The notes under the pieces were generated by a model. That model ran no database searches. It was not told the origin of the DNA and worked only from the letters and a program-made list of their open reading frames with translations. From NCBI GenBank assembly GCA_949361645.1, contig OX442427.1, positions 7,499,693-7,563,692 on the forward strand: a stretch of 64,000 nucleotides of DNA. The letters run 5' to 3'. The position numbers and the translations under genes were made by a program. The DNA comes from Spongilla lacustris. Lineage: Eukaryota; Porifera; Demospongiae; Spongillida; Spongillidae. Of this stretch, positions 50,801 through 63,995 are shown one piece after another; position 1 is the first letter of the stretch; each line of letters starts with the position of its first letter.

Positions 50801-53800
50801 CACATATATATATGTACACACACATGCAACAGCTTTGGTGTTGCAGCCTCACCAAAGTAATCTGATGCCTTCAGCTCCCCCACCACAAGATATTCTCCAT
50901 CCTCAGACTTCTTCTGCAGCACAGTTGCTTTGCCCTGATGCATACCATACATAATGAAGTGGCCACACCCATTTTTGCCATTTCTCACATCAACAATGAT
51001 ATAGAAGTCCTCTCCTGACTCCCCCTGCACCACCACATCCTCTCCATCACGAAAAGTGCACGGCTCCAGAGCATCTGCCACAGTTAGACGCTCCCACTTT
51101 TCAAGAGACTCTGTTATATAAGAAAGAAGATGTGAGGTGGGGAGGAGGGGAAATGTGGGGTGGGGAGGAGGGGAATGTGGGTGGAGAAGAGGGAATGTGG
51201 GTGGAGAGGAGGGAATGTGGGTGGAGAGGAGGGGAATGTGGGTGGAGAGGAGGGAATGTGGGTGGAGAGGAGGGAATGTGGGTGGAGAGGAGGGGAATGT
51301 GGGTGGAGAGGAGGGGAATGTGGGGTGATGTAGAAGGAGGAAATGTTACATGATAGGATGCAAAGAAGACAACAAAGAGGCCATTTAGCAACACACATAC
51401 ACACTTTACCAAGAATGGAAACCTTCTCCAGCAGGCTTTCGTAAAGCTTTCTCTTCTCAATGGTACTCTTCATGAGAATGTGTCTGTACGTGCCTCTGTC
51501 AATAGCCCAGAGTTTCACATCTGTTTTTGCCTGTGAATGGACATTCCCAACAGCCATATCCCTCTTAAAACTCGTGGTGTCTAGAATGCAAATAGCCTGA
51601 AAGAAAGTCCGTACACCCCCCCCCATGACCTCACGATGACTCAGTACCCCTTATTGATGACTTTATTACACTCACGACCTCATGACGATGTAATACCTAT
51701 ACCTTTACACTCATGACGATGTAATACCTATACCTTGATGGTAGCTGCACGAGGTGTCCCATAGATGAGAGCCAGCTCCCCAAAGCTGCCACTGTCACAG
51801 ATGTTGCCCAGATGCTGCTTGTTGACATAGATCTGTATGTACGTGGAGGATGAGGTAACATAATGCATCAACAACCGCACCCCATCCCTCTTTACCTCCA
51901 CTTCGCCAGAGTCAATCACATAGAAATTGTCCCCTTCATCTCCTATGGAAGATGATAGTCACATTAATGAGGAGTACATTAGGGTATGTGTTTTCAGAAC
52001 CAAGAAGAGCAAGCTTCTACCTCTGGGCTGATGCTTCGTAGGAGAAAGCAGTCGCCACCAATATGGGAGCCGCTGATGAAGAAAAAAGCCCCGAGACGTA
52101 ACCCCACGGCCGGAGCTAGGTGTTACACGATTGCAGCAAGCGCAAGCCATCAAGTCTCGGCGACCAGCAGCTGTGATTGCCAGCAATGCATCGAAGGAGC
52201 TCGAGGCCTTAGCTGCTCATATGCCACACATCCCTGATGCCGATGCAAGAAAGCTGAAGCACTCTGACTGCGCATGTACTACCTGGAGCTCTCCGAAGGA
52301 GCATCGCTAAAAGATGCCCAAACGAAAGTTGGAAAGAGGTTTTTTTATAATTTACCCCAATGCATTGCCAGCAATCACAGCTGCTGATCGGCTTTTTTTA
52401 TTGGGGCTTTTTTTCTTCATCAGCGGCTCCCATATTGGTGGCGACTGCTTTCTCCTACGAAGCGGTAGCCCACTGGTAGAAGCTTGCTCTTCTTGGTTCT
52501 GCGAAAAGAATCGTTTTGGCTCTGATCAGCACAACAGCTATACAGTCATGTTTAGCAATGACGTCATTAACAAATGATATTCATTTCAATATGTCTGCTG
52601 TTTTTCAACCTTCCGACTTGAAGCGTCTATTAGAGGGTAAAGACGATTTATAATGCTAGAACTAGACCTGATTCCGATACAGGTACCATTTGACTGCCTA
52701 CGTGCTCACTTTTAGGCAGGATAAAACATGCCTAAAGAAAATCCTGACCTAACACTTTTCCACCTCAAATTGGCCTTCGTAGGCAAGCAGAACTCAAACT
52801 GTGTCCTGGGTTCGAAATCGGACTGCGCAGTTTGGTGCAAGGTGCAACGTTGCATATATGTACCAACGATCAGCGCAATCCGTTGCGAAACAGTGGAGAA
52901 ATGGGCTAAAAACTGCGTGTTTGGAGCAATAATAGAAAATAAAAGAGTGCGGGCCCGAAAATAGCTTGACACACTTCGTTTTCAATGTTACTTATTGCCA
53001 GATGGCTAGTAAAGCTTATTCCGTTTTTTTATTATTTTGATTACCTCATACCACTAGGCTACAAAAATCAAAAGAATTGTAAAATTGCTGGAAAAAATTT
53101 TAGGATCAAGTATCACATTACGCACTGTAGTGCATACCTTTTTCAACATTTCTGGAAAGAAATGATACTCTAACAGGATTTTGAAGAATTTGTGAAACAG
53201 TGGAGAAATGGGCTAAAAACTGCGTGTTTGGAGCAATAATAGAAAATAAAAGAGTGCGGGCCCGAAAATAACTTGACACACTTCGTTTTCAATGTTACTT
53301 ATTGCCAGATGGCTAGTAAAGCTTATTCCGTTTTTTTTTTATTTTGATTACCTCATACCACTAGGCTACAAAAATCAAAAGAATTGTAAAATTGCTGGAA
53401 AAATTTTTAGGATCAAGTATCATGTTACGCACTGTAGTATTAATGCTAACGATGAGATACGCTCGTTTAAACACAAGCCTTTTTTTTTTTGGGGGGGGGG
53501 GGGGGTAATTTTGGCTGCTCCTCTTCTCTACAAATAATAATCGATGTAACTGTGTAACTACCTCATCCCCACATCCATAGACGTGAGGTAAGCACCAACC
53601 AAATTAACCATCAATAGACACTACTAGTGATGATCCTAAAATGGCAAGATTGCTCAGGGCACAGATTACTGCAAGATGATCCATTTGATCTTTGAGGCTC
53701 TCTACCTCTCTATTGTACAGGCCTGCAGAAGACACCTGAACATGGGGGACCACTCACCACCCCAGGTTCATATTTGATACCTTCCCATGTAGTAAAGGAT

Positions 53801-56800
53801 ACATGTCACCACCAAGGTCTCCTCCCACCATAAGGTCTCCTCCCACCATTGAGGCCTCCTCCCACCATTGAGGCCTCCTCCCACCATCAAGGTCATCAAG
53901 GCCTCCTCCCACCATCAAGGTCTCCTCCCACCACTGAGGCCTCCTCCCACCATCAAGGTCTCCTCCCACTACTGAGGCCTCCTCCCACCATCAAGGTCTC
54001 CTCCCACCATCAAGGTCATCAAGGTCTCCTCCCACCATCAAGGTCATCAAGGCCTCCTCCCACCATCAAGGTCATCAAGGCCTCCTCCCACCATCAAGGT
54101 CATCAAGGCCTCCTCCCACCATCAAGGTCATCAAGGTCTCCTCCCACCATCAAGGTCATCAAGGTCTCCTCCCACCATCAAGGTCATCAAGGTCTCCTCC
54201 CACCATCACCATCAAGGTCATCAAGGTCTCCTCCCACCATAAGGTCATCAAGGCCTCCTCCCACCATCGAGGTCTCCTCCCACCATCGAGGCCTCCTCCC
54301 ACCATCAACTCCTCCCACCATTGAGGCCTCCTCCCACCATCAAGGTCATCCAGGTCTCCTCCCACCATTGAGGCCTCCTCCCACCACTGAGGCCTCCTCC
54401 CACCATCAAGGTCTTCAAGGTCTCCTCCCACCATCAAGGTCTTCCCTCACCACCAGTCTCGTACCCAGACCCAAATGCACGTAAGCATAATCGCATAATG
54501 TATCATGCTACGTACATACGTACTCATTATACATTATGCGATAATGCTTACATGCATTTGGGTCTGGGTACAAGACTACCACCAAGGCCTCCCCTTACCT
54601 CCATGGATGCTGCCCAACAAGCTGACAGCTCCAACCCTACATACCATCCTAACCACACCCTCACCCCACTCTAACCACACCGCAGTACTCACTACTATCT
54701 ACTTCCTTGCTCACCTTGTTGTATGATGGCTTCTCCTGCAGCTGCCTCCACCGGGAACATCGCATCGAAGATGTCACTGCACAAGAGCAGAGGACCTTTA
54801 ACACCTTCAAACTTTCGTCATTATTTTCAGGTAAATTGCAATCTCTGACTGCCCACACATTTTACGCAAACACTAAAATGCCAAAATGAGGGAGGACTTG
54901 TCAAGTAACTTCTACTGTCACCTAGATAATGGTTTGAAGTAGAAATCAAGTACTGTGGACTCCCCACGAGTCCCCCCCCCCCCCCCCCCCTACTTTTCAA
55001 GATGGGGGAGGGGAGGAGGAAGGCTTTTAGAATGCGATGGCATGATGTGTGACAAATACTTTTCATTAAAAAGTATTTGGAGAAATGTTTTTTGTCCAAC
55101 CACAAAACCAACTGGAGGAGGCAAAGAACCATTGCATTCTGCACAATTAGCACTAATCTACAGTACAACCAATGAGCCAACACCTCACAGTACAACCAAT
55201 GAGCCAACACCTCACAGTACAACCAATGAACCAACACCTCACAGTACAACCAATGAGCCAACACCTCACAGTACAACCAATGAACCAACACCTCACAGTA
55301 CAACCAATGAGCCAACACCTCACAGTACAACCAATGAGCCAACACCTCACAGTACAACCAATGAGCCAACACCTCACAGTACAACCAATGAGCCAACACC
55401 TCACAGTACAACCAATGAGCCAACACCTCACAGTACAACCAATGAACCAACACCTCACAGTACAACCAATGAGCCAACACCTCACAGTACAACCAATGAG
55501 CCAACACCTCACAGTACAACCAATGAACCAACACCTCACAGTACAACCAATGAACCAACACCTCACAGTACAACCAATGAACCAACACCTCACAGTACAA
55601 CCAATGAACCAACACCTCACAGTACAACCAATGAACCAACACCTCACAGTACAACCAATGAACCAACACCTCACAGTACAACCAATGAACCAACACCTCA
55701 CAGTACAACCAATGAACCAACACCTCACAGTACAACCAATGAACCAACACCTCACAGTACAACCAATGAACCAACACCTCACAGTACAACCAATGAACCA
55801 ACACCTCACAGTATGTTCAACCAATGAACCAACACCTTTATAACACAGTATGTTCAACCAATGAGCCAACACCTTTGTAACACAATACACACAGTGGATA
55901 TATAGCTTAACTTGACCTGAATTCCATTGCCTCCCCCTCCCCCCAAGGTCAGCTACGTGTACCTTCGTTCGTCGTCTTCCAGATGTGAAAAGAGGATGTT
56001 CTTCTGAATAGCTTTCTTCAGTGCCTCCATACTTTTATAGTCCTTTGGGATCACCTGCAGACAGGTAGGTAGTGTGCACAACAAGTCACAAAGCGAACAG
56101 CAGCTCAGCTTACAACGGGACATACAGCATTTGCGCTCCCTCTGTCCACACACCAGACACACAACTTCGTATCATACATATACTATACCACAGATGACTT
56201 AACAATTACAAGGAGGCGGGTCCCATGAGAACACAACTCCCTATCAATACGCAGATGATATGGACTGTTTCCCACAGCCTTCTAAGGCAGCAGACATTCC
56301 TGCTCTTTACAAAGAACATGAACAGAGGGGCTATCAAGTTATGAGGGGCCACTCACCGCCAGCAGGTTATGAGGGGCCTGCAGGTTATGAGGGGCCAGCA
56401 GGTTATGAGGGGCCAGCAGGTTATGAGGGCCCAGCAGGTTATGAGGGGCCAGCAGGTTATGAGGGGCCAGCAGGTTATGAGGGGCCAGCAGGTTATGAGG
56501 GGCCAGCAGGTTATGAGGGGCCAGCAGATTATGAGGGGCCAGCAGATTATGAGGGGCTAACAATTTTAACTTCATACAAGAAGGCCAGCAATGAAACTAA
56601 CAAATGGGAGGATTAAAGGTGTGGAGGGTGTGGTTTCATATCCCTTTATGAAATTAGCTTTGTACCCCACACTTGGCATGTAAACAGTGGCAATTCATAT
56701 AGCCAAGCACCCCACATCCATACACACCCCACACCCATACACACACGTACATGCACACACACAAAGCCAAGCACACAAGCAAACATACACAGCAGAGAGA

Positions 56801-57314
56801 AGCAACTGTATTTTCCTGCACTAGTGTCAGTATCTCGAGTACAATTACACACCAAGTCACCCATACACACATGCAAACGTACATAAAAAAATACGTAAGC
56901 ACAACCTTCCCCCATTCCACCGTCACCTTTTTCACATAGTTCGTCGCGTCCTCCTCCTTAATGACGTTGCCGCTGACTGCGTTTCTCCTGCGCATCACCA
57001 CTGGAGCCGGGTCCGGAATAGTATGTTCCTGAGCACGTGCGCAGTTTAGCATACATTTATAAGCAACAGGACAACGCAGGTGACAAGCGCAGGGGAAAGC
57101 TGAGGCGAAGGGCGGCGACCATGCACTTAAAAAAAAAATTCGTTGAACTGACCTTGTCTAGTCTCTCAAAATAATCGCGCAACCATCTATAAGGATTTGC
57201 AGGTCTCTCTTGACACAGAACCGATATACATTCCTTCAGAAGTGTTTGAATCCCATGCTGTTCTACGTACTCTTCACACTCGGCAACATTCACAGATTTC
57301 CCTTCAGTCGCCAT
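50173..57314 (-). CDS. PRKAR1A: cAMP-dependent protein kinase type I regulatory subunit
   Basis: RI subunits hold PKA catalytic subunits inactive until cAMP binds. Ten exons give 353 residues with agreeing phases: 57314-57153, 57028-56927, 56054-55963, 54776-54715, 51942-51896, 51832-51734, 51530-51410, 51110-50989, 50934-50853 and 50345-50173. Dimerisation/docking: [20 protein letters not shown] to [11 protein letters not shown]. The inhibitor site is [11 protein letters not shown], a pseudosubstrate with Ala at the phospho-position, as in type I. cAMP site A has the phosphate-binding cassette [17 protein letters not shown]; site B has [17 protein letters not shown]. It ends [18 protein letters not shown], like human RI-alpha. 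RI-alpha and RI-beta are a vertebrate split, so the symbol is nominal. Introns 51943-54714 and 54777-55962 carry repeats and a foldback element. Confidence 0.95.
50580..50828. repeat. CA/CATG-rich microsatellite in a PRKAR1A intron
   Basis: Imperfect ACACATGCACATACACATGC repeats and a pure CA stretch lie between exons 9 and 10. Confidence 0.9.
51130..51335. repeat. ~19-22-bp minisatellite in a PRKAR1A intron
   Basis: About ten copies of GGTGGAGAGGAGGGGAATGTGG-type units. On the gene strand they are pyrimidine-rich and end about 20 bp before the exon 8 acceptor. Confidence 0.9.
51991..52508. mobile_element. Foldback (long inverted repeat) element
   Basis: The left arm (about 51995-52105) is matched, inverted, by the right arm (about 52395-52503), sharing for example AGAACCAAGAAGAGCAAGC and GCAGTCGCCACCAATATGGG. 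An inner pair, CAGCAGCTGTGATTGCCAGC near 52160 and its near-complement near 52365, extends the palindrome past a ~60-bp left-arm insertion. It is a probable MITE or foldback transposon about 50 bp upstream of PRKAR1A exon 5. Target duplications are not evident. Frames within it are unassigned. Confidence 0.75.
52589..52964 (+). other. Unassigned short ORFs between foldback and duplication
   Basis: A short frame [16 protein letters not shown] (52592) ends at a donor-like GTAAAG, and a 78-residue frame starting [20 protein letters not shown] lies at 52728-52964. They could be remnants of an intron-nested gene or element; no domain is recognised and they do not splice together in frame. Confidence 0.25.
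52888..53440. repeat. Tandem duplication, ~240-bp copies at a 307-bp offset
   Basis: 52888-53130 and 53195-53438 are nearly identical (both contain AACAGTGGAGAAATGGGCTA and CTAGGCTACAAAAATCAAAA), differing by a few substitutions and T-run length. A ~65-bp unshared spacer lies between them. Recent duplication within the large PRKAR1A intron. Confidence 0.85.
53800..54450. repeat. CTCCTCCCACCATCAAGGTC minisatellite
   Basis: Mixed units of about 18 and 27 bp (CTCCTCCCACCATCAAGGT with optional CATCAAGG; ATTGAGGC and ACTGAGGC variants) in the PRKAR1A intron. A 211-residue frame through it is an artefact. Confidence 0.92.
55155..55815. repeat. 27-bp minisatellite, about 24 copies
   Basis: The unit ACAACCAATGAGCCAACACC plus TCACAGT varies only by G/A (GAGCC or GAACC). 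Copies on the left mix both types, while the right half is purely GAACC. It lies in the intron between PRKAR1A exons 3 and 4. Since 27 is a multiple of three, several frames are open on both strands. Confidence 0.95.
56350..56560. repeat. 18-bp minisatellite (AGGTTATGAGGGGCCAGC)
   Basis: About twelve copies, the last two with GATTATG, in the intron between PRKAR1A exons 2 and 3. Confidence 0.95.
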
Positions 57315-57785
57315 ATTCTAGTTGTGACGTCACGTGACGACTACCGCAACATTATTAATGAAATCGCCGTCACGTTATGTTACATGTACAGAAAATGTAC
57401 AACAAAACAAACATTCACAGACACCACACATCTGCACATCTCAGTTCCCTTGCGTAGCCTGTATTTTGATGAAAGAAAAGTGAAAGCAGAGTACTTACAA
57501 ATTTTTCTGCTAATGAAATATAAAGCAAAAAACAAGCTTAAACATGGAAATACTTGCTTTGTACAATTTACAACCACAAAACATTACCTCCCCCTGACAT
57601 ACCCCTCACCCCCATGTCCTCCCATGTGACATACCCCTCCCCCATGTGACATACCCCTCCTCCCATGTGATATCACTGATCAGTACTGGTCATAACGCCA
57701 TGAGCTTAGTGTGAAAATATATTGTTTGCATCCCTGTGCATGTGGTTGTAAAATGTTCAAATGCAAAAGGGCTATTAGTACGCAA
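57315..57785. other. Spacer upstream of the PKA RI gene
   Basis: AT-rich. ACATACCCCTCCCCCATGTG repeats two to three times near 57597-57670. No gene is supported. Confidence 0.45.
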
Positions 57786-57789
57786 TAAA

Positions 57790-58232
57790 TGACTAGGTGG
57801 TATGGCACTAGGTGGTATGGTACTAGGTGGTATGGTACTAGGTGGTATGGTACTAGGTGGTATGGTACTAGGTGGTATGGCACTAGGTGGTATGGTACTA
57901 GGTGGTATGGCACTAGGTGGTATGGTACTAGGTGGTATGGTACTAGGTGGTATGGTACTAGGTGGTATGGCACTAGGTGGTATGGTACTAGGTGGTATGG
58001 TACTAGGTGGTATGGTACTAGGTGGTATGGCACTAGGTGGTATGGTACTAGGTGGTATGGTACTAGGTGGTATGGTACTAGGTGGTATGGCACTAGGTGG
58101 TATGGTACTAGGTGGTATGGTACTAGGTGGTATGGTACTAGGTGGTATGGTACTAGGTGGTATGGCACTAGGTGGTATGGTACTAGGTGGTATGGTACTA
58201 GGTGGTATGGTACTAGGTGGTATGGTACTTAC
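57790..58232. repeat. 15-bp minisatellite (ACTAGGTGGTATGGT), ~29 copies
   Basis: Almost perfect; the only common change is GGTAC to GGCAC, which recurs every two to five units and suggests higher-order duplication of a block of about 60 bp. It lies downstream of TVP23. Confidence 0.97.
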
Positions 58233-58317
58233 ACCTTAAAATATAGTACTTGCATTTTCAAGCAAGCGACAATAAATATAAACACAGAAATCAATCACTT
58301 TGCATATTTCCACACAC

Positions 58318-58434
<117 letters not shown>

Positions 58435-58487
58435 ACATGCAGTAGATCTACAGGAAGAGAAAGTATGTTTCCAACAACGGGACATTC

Positions 58488-60137
<1,650 letters not shown>

Positions 60138-60395
60138 AATATTCACAAGGGTTAATGTCGATATATTAGTGCATTACGCGTGTACACAAACAATCATATC
60201 GCAATGACGTAATCGATTGTTTCGTTACATGTATGTATCAAAATTGATTTTATTTTGTTTTATGTACTAAATGAATTTGGGCCAAATATTCATATCATTC
60301 CGGCCCTGAATTATTAGTATTCCAAATGAAGCCCGCTGTTATGTATAAATTAGTGCAGTGTGCATGTGTCATATGCAGGTTGATTAGGATCATTA

Positions 60396-60830
60396 ATGCT
60401 GATATGTGACGCCCTTGCGGAGACCTGTCGCAGGGCCCATCTGAATGTTATGGTGAAGGCAGGAAGTAACCTCACCCATGACCATAGCCACACTCGCCCT
60501 GCAGACATCCTAGTACCCAACTGGTCTTTGGGTAAGCCAGCAGCCTTCGACTTGTCTGTGATGTCACCGCTTAACTCCAATGTTTTACTTGAAGCGGGAC
60601 TAGCAGCAGGTCAGGCTGCCAGAGCTACAGAGCAAAGAAAGCATGAAGAAAATGATGCCAAATGCAAGGAGCTAGGGTGGGTTTGTATCCCCACGGTGGT
60701 TGAGGCACATGGTGCTTAGGGGACAGAAGCAATTGAATCATTGTCACTTCTGGCCTCTCACTTCTAGCTGACCTATATGGCAGGCTGAACCTCAACTTAG
60801 TTACAGCCAACGCCACAGCCTTTATCTTAC
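60396..60830 (+). mobile_element. Retroelement C-terminal remnant (ELGWVCIPTVVEAHG)
   Basis: A 107-residue frame contains RPADILVPNWSLGKPAAFDL, AGLAAGQAARATEQRKHEEN and KELGWVCIPTVVEAHG, then a stop; downstream translation keeps family-like pieces (GTEAIESLSLLASHF) with further stops. The same motifs occur at 19150-19365. I recall this as the tail of RT-bearing ORFs in sponges and cnidarians; the symbol and clade are not assigned. Confidence 0.5.
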
Positions 60831-60839
60831 TGCTGCGCA

Positions 60840-61300
60840 TACTATAATATTACAATTATTATTGTAATCTGTTTAAAACATAAAGTGAACGAATAGTGAA
60901 ATCAAGAAAGCTAGGACTATTACAGGTGGACCATTTCTGTGTAGATGTTGAAAATGCACACACACACACCTACACACATACACACATACACACACAAAAG
61001 TGCTGGTTTGTCGAATGTACATGTGTATCATTATTAATAAAAGTTATAACAAGATATACTAACATTTGGGGGGAGGGAATTATGAGAGCTACATGCAAAA
61101 GAAAGCGCCATGGGATGATTGGCCAACAATAATGTTGAAATACGGTTGTACATGTGCAAGAGGCCGCTTGCTCTGTTATTACTGAATCGTTTTATGCACG
61201 TCAGTGTACAGTAAGTGGAAACGGGGTCACGTGCACGCCAATTAACAGCTCCATCTGTGTTATAGCGGAAGATAGGTTATTGTAATAGTAGCTATTCATC
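60840..61300. other. AT-rich spacer with a short CA tract
   Basis: A CA tract at 60957-60995; otherwise no recognisable structure. Confidence 0.4.
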
Positions 61301-61302
61301 TT

Positions 61303-61960
61303 AAAATGAGTAGCAGTAGAGGATGAAACCTTCAAACCCCGCTAATACTATATACAAAAGTAGCCATCACATAGGCCCAGAACTGACAGTAGTCTCCCTA
61401 TTCGTGCCGTGTCCCTGACGCGATATACATGTATAGTCGATGTAAAGCTAACTTTTTATACCCTTATACCAACACTCCCTGGCTTAGCCCATAGCCCAGT
61501 TCTATCGCAAAATGAGTGTACTAGAGGATAAAACCTTCAAACCCCGTTAATACTATTTACAAAAGAAGCTATACGCCCAGCCGTGCGTGTCCCTAATGAT
61601 TGACGCGATAGCGATGTAAAGCCAACCTTTTATAACCTCATACCAACACTCCCTGGCATAGACCATAGCCCAGTTCTATCGCAAAATGAGTGCACTAGAG
61701 GTTGAAACCTTCAAACCCTATTAATAGTATTTTAAAAGTAGCTGTACGCCCAGAACTGCCAGTACGGCCTAGTCTATTCGTGCCGTGTCCCTAATGATTG
61801 ACGCGATAGTCAATGTAAAGCGAACTTTTTATAACCTCATACCAACACTCCCTGGCTTAGTCCATAGCCCAGTTCTATCGCAAAATGAGTGCACTAGAGG
61901 ATGAAACCTTCAAACCCCGATAACACTATTTACAAAAGTAGCTATACGCCCAGGACTGAC
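61303..61960. repeat. ~170-210-bp tandem repeat, 3.4 copies
   Basis: Units start near 61303, 61510, 61683 and 61882 (lengths about 207, 173 and 199, plus a partial one). Shared blocks include AGAGGATGAAACCTTCAAACC, TTCGTGCCGTGTCCCT, TACCAACACTCCCTGG and CATAGCCCAGTTCTATCGC. Copies differ by short indels. Function unknown. Confidence 0.9.
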
Positions 61961-61992
61961 AGTATGTCTAAAACGCTGTTTCGTGCCACTAC

Positions 61993-62310
61993 ATGTTTTC
62001 AAAGCTAGGGAAAAGGGCAAAACCTATCCAGTTTTGTCCAGATTGCTACGAAGAACATATTTACAAACAATCAAGCTCAAAAAATGTACAGAACAGTTTT
62101 TGCACGCCCAGAAAGGATCCACATAGCTTCATTACTCAGTTTTTATTAAAAGCTCCCGAAGATTCGTTCACTAGAACTTCAAAAACGTTTCTAGACAAGC
62201 CTTACCTTTCACGAATTGGGTGGAATACATTCGAGGCTCTACACGATACGGATTTCACCAAAACCAGCTATAACACATTTTCCCGCCAAACTCAAAAGGT
62301 GCTACCATAA
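61993..62310 (+). CDS. Unassigned single-exon ORF, 105 residues
   Basis: It opens directly after the tandem repeat array and begins MFSKLGKRAKPIQFCPDCYE; the end reads FTKTSYNTFSRQTQKVLP. Composition is balanced and non-repetitive, rich in Phe, Thr, Lys and Ser. I do not recognise a domain; the repeated xxKTxxNTF-like pattern slightly recalls small axonemal proteins but that is speculation. It could be a real small gene or chance. Confidence 0.35.
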   Translation: MFSKLGKRAKPIQFCPDCYEEHIYKQSSSKNVQNSFCTPRKDPHSFITQFLLKAPEDSFTRTSKTFLDKPYLSRIGWNTFEALHDTDFTKTSYNTFSRQTQKVLP

Positions 62311-62319
62311 ATATAACAT

Positions 62320-62715
62320 TGACGGCGCATAGCCTTCTATCGTAAAATGTATGGCTCACGTGACCCGTTTCCAATCCCTGTCTAAATAATCTATGGTAAG
62401 ACGTACGTACGTGCAAAACGTGCTACTTCAAGTTGCAGCTATCTAAGACTAAGTCCATACCTCAAAACGATGTATTGCTTGCTTCAATTCCAAACACTGC
62501 AATCTTTCTTGGCACGATCTGGTTCAGCTGTAGGCCTCCTATGGACATTTGCTTAGTCCTTTACTTTTGCTATTTATTTTTGTAAGTGCATTAACTTATT
62601 ACGATTTACTAATTACAGGGGGAAACCCTCTTAATTGGTGATTTGGTTACATCACTTTTTCAACCATGAATTTTTAGTTCTATATACCTCTCGTCGTCAC
62701 CGCAGCACTTCACTT
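62320..62715. other. Spacer upstream of the ADAP-like exon
   Basis: No supported gene; presumably contains the promoter of the ArfGAP gene. No core element is identified. Confidence 0.4.
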
Positions 62716-62720
62716 TGGGG

Positions 62721-62817
62721 ATGTCGCATAACAACATCGAGTCCCCAACTAAAAGAGCAGTTCTAGAGCTCAAGAAGAGAGAGGGAAACTCCACGTGCGC
62801 TGATTGTGGCCAGAAAG
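62721..62817 (+). CDS. First exon of an ADAP (centaurin-alpha)-like ArfGAP, partial
   Basis: ArfGAPs of the ADAP family stimulate GTP hydrolysis on ARF6 and bind phosphoinositides through PH domains. The exon encodes 32 residues plus one base before donor AAAG|GTAAGA. KRAVLELKKREGNSTCADCG contains the first two Cys of the ArfGAP zinc finger (CADC) and aligns with the N-terminus of ADAP1/2 (RAVLELLQRPGN..CADCGAP). No following exon was found before the window ends, so the gene continues beyond 64000. SMAP-type ArfGAPs are the alternative. Confidence 0.65.
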
Positions 62818-63490
62818 GTAAGACAGTAGCATCCGGCATGGGCGGAAGAATGTAACGCTCCAGCTGCTGATTGCGCATGCATAGGGCCTATTTTTGCAGT
62901 TTTACTAACAGAGATAATATTATCCCTGGTGTTACCATGCATCATGTGTGGGTAGCGGGTGACCTTGTCCCTCTCGTAGTTTTTTTCGGAGCTGTTTTGG
63001 GTCCTGGTTTTGCGGAGGACTATAATTTGCCGCTTACTCACTAGCAATATGCTTCATTTAGGCCTACTCCTCTCTCTTTCTATTGCTTTTTCTCACACCC
63101 ACCCACTCTCTCTCGCTCTCTGCTCCCCATTGCCTGCGTGTGCCGTGTTTTATATGTGTGTTTGTGTGCGTGTGGGTGCGTGTACTGTATGGGTTGGGCA
63201 TTTTCCAGGAAACAGTTTTTTTTTGCAGAAATAAAAAGTGGCATTCTGTTGCAGAACGTAAGTAGTTTTGTAAACAGGTTATATTGGGAGGGGGCAGGAG
63301 GGTTGGGGGTGTGGAGTCCCCTCCTGCATGCCACTCCCTCATTTGGGGGGGGGGGGGGAGTCATTTTGTATGTTAACTTGTGACTGTGGGCACACATCTG
63401 ACTTGTTGTTAGTAGGGCTACTTTTCATTTGGTTAATGGATGCTGTACTAGCTAAAACACAAACTTCGTTTGTTGACTTGCTCAGATGTA
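62818..63490. other. Presumed first intron of the ADAP-like gene
   Basis: AT/T-rich sequence with short CT and TG tracts and a 14-G run near 63344-63357. No exon is recognised. Confidence 0.4.
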
Positions 63491-63504
63491 ATATTGCAGT
63501 AAGC

Positions 63505-63995
63505 ACTCCTACACATAAACACATGTGCACACCTACACATAAACACATGTGCACTCCTACACATAAACACATGTGCACTCCTACACCTACACATAAACAC
63601 ATGTGCACACCTACACCTACACATAAACACATGTGCACTCCTACACCTACACATAAACACATGTGCACTCCTACACCTACACATAAACACCCATACATAC
63701 ATGTGTACGGACAAGCACAAGGTGTCATCCACACACTCACAACCGTTTAACCCATACAGACACATGCAAATGGACACACGCACACATACTCTATGCAAAT
63801 GGACACACACACATACATCTACAGACACATGCAAATGGACACACACACACACATACATCTACAGACACATGCAAATGGACACACGCACACATACATCTAC
63901 AGACACATGCAAATGGACACACACACATACATTTACAGACACATGCAAATGGACACACGCACACATACATCTATAGACACATGCAAATGGATGCA
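63505..63995. repeat. Two CA-rich minisatellites
   Basis: 63510-63690: units of 21-30 bp with core TACACATAAACACATGTGCAC. 63755 to the end of the window: ~37-bp units with core CAGACACATGCAAATGGACA and CACACATACATCTA. The second array probably continues past the window. Confidence 0.92.

Noticed and set aside
53849..54484. 211-residue frame in the PRKAR1A intron
   Set aside because: Translation of the CTCCTCCCACCATCAAGG minisatellite.
55153..55890. Repeat proteins with [18 protein letters not shown] or HWLYCEVLV units
   Set aside because: Three frames of one 27-bp intronic minisatellite inside the PRKAR1A gene; unit length divisible by three keeps all frames open.
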